This document shows positions 62,229 to 64,000 of a stretch of DNA of 64,000 nucleotides, one piece after another; the stretch's first letter is position 1, and each line of letters begins with the position of its first letter. The notes under the pieces are model-generated. The model saw nothing but the letters and a program-made list of their open reading frames with translations. It was not told the origin of the DNA and did no database searches. This DNA comes from Bifidobacterium hapali. GTDB taxonomy: Bacteria > Actinomycetota > Actinomycetes > Actinomycetales > Bifidobacteriaceae. Where the stretch lies: positions 62,001 through 126,000 of the forward strand of contig NZ_MWWY01000025.1 in the NCBI RefSeq assembly GCF_002259755.1, in the 5' to 3' direction. Made by a program: the position numbers and the translations under genes.

Positions 62229-62864
62229 TTACTTGAGATTGTCAAGTGCGAGGTTCAGCGTGACCACGTTCACCACAGGCTCACCGACGAAGCCGAGGCC
62301 ACGGCCAGTAGTGTTCTCACGAACCAGCTTTTCAACCTCTTCTTCACTCAGACCACGTTCCTTGGCGACACGCTTGACCTGAATAGCAGCGTATTCGGGG
62401 CTGATATGCGGGTCAAGGCCGGAAGAGGATGACGTAGTGGCGTCTGCCGGAACATCCTTAACGCTCACATCTTCGCGCTCAGCGATCTGCTTGCGCAGGT
62501 CGGTGACAGACTTGATGAGATCTTCGTCCTGATGGCCCTTGTTGGTGCCGGTGGAGCCAGCAGCGTTGTAGCATGCCTTGTCGTTGTCATCAACACATGC
62601 TGCAGACGGGCGAGCTTGGAAGTACTGAGGCAGCGCGTCGCCGTTCGCATCAACGAACGACTGGCCGATCAGCGATGAGCCGACAACTTCACCGTCTGCG
62701 TTCTTGACGAGCGAGCCATTAGCCTTGTCAGGCATACCGAGCTGGCCGATGCCGGTCATCACGAACGTGTAGACAACCACAATGACGGTGAAGACGATCA
62801 CGGCTTTGAATCCAGCCCAATAGCTGCGCAGATTCAATGAAATGCTGTTCTTCATTGCATTCAC
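62229..62864 (-). CDS. kdpC: Potassium-transporting ATPase subunit KdpC
   Basis: Small subunit of the KdpFABC high-affinity potassium pump; helps catalytic turnover. 211 residues: one N-terminal membrane helix (AVIVFTVIVVVYTFVMTG), then GSSLIGQSF, YFQARPSAA, and the C-terminal DPHISPEYAAIQVKRVA segment and GEPVVNVVTLNLAL. Start at 62864 (MNAMKNSISLN) with AGGAAAG upstream; 22 bases after kdpB. Confidence 0.95.
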   Translation of the reverse strand: MNAMKNSISLNLRSYWAGFKAVIVFTVIVVVYTFVMTGIGQLGMPDKANGSLVKNADGEVVGSSLIGQSFVDANGDALPQYFQARPSAACVDDNDKACYNAAGSTGTNKGHQDEDLIKSVTDLRKQIAEREDVSVKDVPADATTSSSSGLDPHISPEYAAIQVKRVAKERGLSEEEVEKLVRENTTGRGLGFVGEPVVNVVTLNLALDNLK

Positions 62865-62886
62865 TCTTTCCTAAGTTTCCGTTCGA

Positions 62887-64000
62887 TCAGAAGCCCGGGA
62901 TCAGACGGACGAACAGGTCGATGATCCAGATGCCAACGAACGGCGCAACAATACCGCCTAGACCGTAAATGCTCAGGTTACGGCTGAGGATCTTCTCAGA
63001 TGCTTCAGCGCGGTACTTGACACCCTTAAGCGCCAGCGGAATCAACAGCACAATAATGATTGCGTTGAAGATGATTGCCGAGAGCACTGCGGACAGTGAG
63101 CTGTGCAAGCCCATGATGTTGAGCAGGCCGAGGCCCGGGAACTTCTCCATAAACATGGCCGGAATAATTGCGAAGTACTTCGCAATATCGTTGGCGATAG
63201 AGAAGGTAGTCAGTGCACCACGGGTGATGAGCAGCTGCTTACCGATTTGAACAATATCGATCAGCTTGGTCGGGTCGGAGTCGAGATCGACCATGTTGCC
63301 GGCTTCCTTCGCAGCGGAAGTACCAGAGTTCATAGCCACACCGACATCAGACTGGGCGAGAGCCGGGGCGTCGTTCGTACCATCACCGGTCATAGCGACC
63401 AGCTGGCCCTTAGCCTGCTCAGCCTTAATGTAACGCAGCTTGTCTTCAGGCTTAGCTTCAGCGATGAAATCGTCAACGCCAGCTTCCTGAGCGATAGCCT
63501 TAGCGGTCAGCGGGTTATCGCCAGTGACCATAACGGTGCGAATGCCCATCTTACGCAGATCAGCGAAACGCTCCTTCAAGCCCTTCTTGACAACGTCCTT
63601 GAGCTGGACGACGCCGAGCACCTTGACTTCGCCGTTCGCGTACTGTTCAGCGACAACAAGCGGGGTGCCGCCTTGACCAGAGATTGCGTTGACACGATCG
63701 TGCAGCGCATCGCGCACTTCGGCTGGCAACGTGCCGCCTTCTTTGTCAATCCACGCTTCAACAGCGGAGGTAGCACCCTTGCGGATGCGATCGCCGTTCG
63801 GCAGATCAAGGCCGGACATACGAGTTTCTGCGGTGAATGCGACTGGCGTCGATCCCGGAACTTCGTCAAGCTCAAAGCCTTCTTCGCGAGCAAGAGTGAC
63901 GATGGACTGACCTTCAGGTGTCGCATCAGCGAGCGAGCTCAACGCCGCAGCTTTAGCGATTTCATCGTGAGTGACACCCGGCAGTGCATGGAATTCAGAT
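62887..64000 (-). CDS. kdpB: Potassium-transporting ATPase subunit KdpB, partial
   Basis: P-type ATPase catalytic subunit of the KdpFABC pump. The frame runs from the window edge (64000) to the stop at 62887; the N-terminal part with the phosphorylated DKTGT lies outside. Visible are [19 protein letters not shown], the nucleotide-binding domain, [14 protein letters not shown], the hinge [21 protein letters not shown], and the three C-terminal membrane helices (ending LFVRLIPGF). TTG at 63942 is not a real start. kdpA should lie beyond the window. Confidence 0.95.
   Translation of the reverse strand, partial: SEFHALPGVTHDEIAKAAALSSLADATPEGQSIVTLAREEGFELDEVPGSTPVAFTAETRMSGLDLPNGDRIRKGATSAVEAWIDKEGGTLPAEVRDALHDRVNAISGQGGTPLVVAEQYANGEVKVLGVVQLKDVVKKGLKERFADLRKMGIRTVMVTGDNPLTAKAIAQEAGVDDFIAEAKPEDKLRYIKAEQAKGQLVAMTGDGTNDAPALAQSDVGVAMNSGTSAAKEAGNMVDLDSDPTKLIDIVQIGKQLLITRGALTTFSIANDIAKYFAIIPAMFMEKFPGLGLLNIMGLHSSLSAVLSAIIFNAIIIVLLIPLALKGVKYRAEASEKILSRNLSIYGLGGIVAPFVGIWIIDLFVRLIPGF

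Overview
The window looks like a chromosomal segment from a Bifidobacterium or a close relative in the family Bifidobacteriaceae (Actinobacteria). The signs are: an actinobacterial division and transcription set (SepH, DUF4193, RbpA, GarA-like FHA protein with an FtsR-like MerR regulator, DUF3000 with RNase D, a fused PafB-PafC, HelY); a pyruvate formate-lyase pair; a trpC-trpB gene fusion and a UDPGP-type glucose-1-phosphate uridylyltransferase, both familiar from bifidobacteria; and moderate GC content. I see no rRNA, tRNA or CRISPR array. Assignment to species is not possible from this sequence alone.

Layout. 1-6000: sepH (partial, minus), DUF4193, dut, bifunctional rel, a cyclophilin and a CPBP-family membrane protease. 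6000-17600: a Cof-type phosphatase, an M20 amidohydrolase, nadE, a small SPOR-like protein, pflB-pflA with an elaborate upstream inverted repeat, a repeat-rich gap, DUF3000, RNase D and trigger factor. 17700-26100: a ClC channel gene overlapping the start of a type I restriction-modification locus (hsdM-hsdS-hsdR), with a DUF4160/DUF2442 pair and a gene remnant between hsdS and hsdR. 26400-29700: an accessory island with a PIN-toxin module and a decayed phage head segment. That segment keeps a MuF (minor capsid) protein fused to a papain-like toxin domain, with a small overlapping downstream gene that is the obvious immunity candidate. 29860-37200: a GNAT acetyltransferase, an ABC export system of the antimicrobial-peptide or bacteriocin type with a divergent NarL-type two-component system, and an MFS transporter. 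37745-48100: trpCB-trpA-lgt, rpe, hisE-hisG, then the conserved pgsA-like/DUF881/sbp/DUF881/FHA/MerR cluster. 48300-64000, mostly minus strand: HAD phosphatase, rbpA, helY, a membrane protein, fused pafBC, UGPase; then nnr (plus) and the potassium system kdpB(partial)-kdpC-kdpD-kdpE.

The most interesting system is the MuF-toxin/immunity cassette at about 27.0-29.2 kb. The conserved MuF half carries a CxxC/CxC cysteine cluster and the C-terminal half has a Cys/His/Asp papain-like arrangement as in predicted Tox-PL glutamine deamidases. Only stubs of the flanking portal and scaffold genes survive, and the 5' end of the MuF gene carries a one-base frameshift. Whether the toxin is still made is open.

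Other points worth a look: a dispersed GC-rich palindromic repeat with three copies or fragments, one of which supplies the C-terminus of the GNAT protein; abrupt within-gene changes of third-position base preference in nadE and hsdR; a CRP-like palindrome within an inverted repeat upstream of pflB; and the insertion within the restriction locus.
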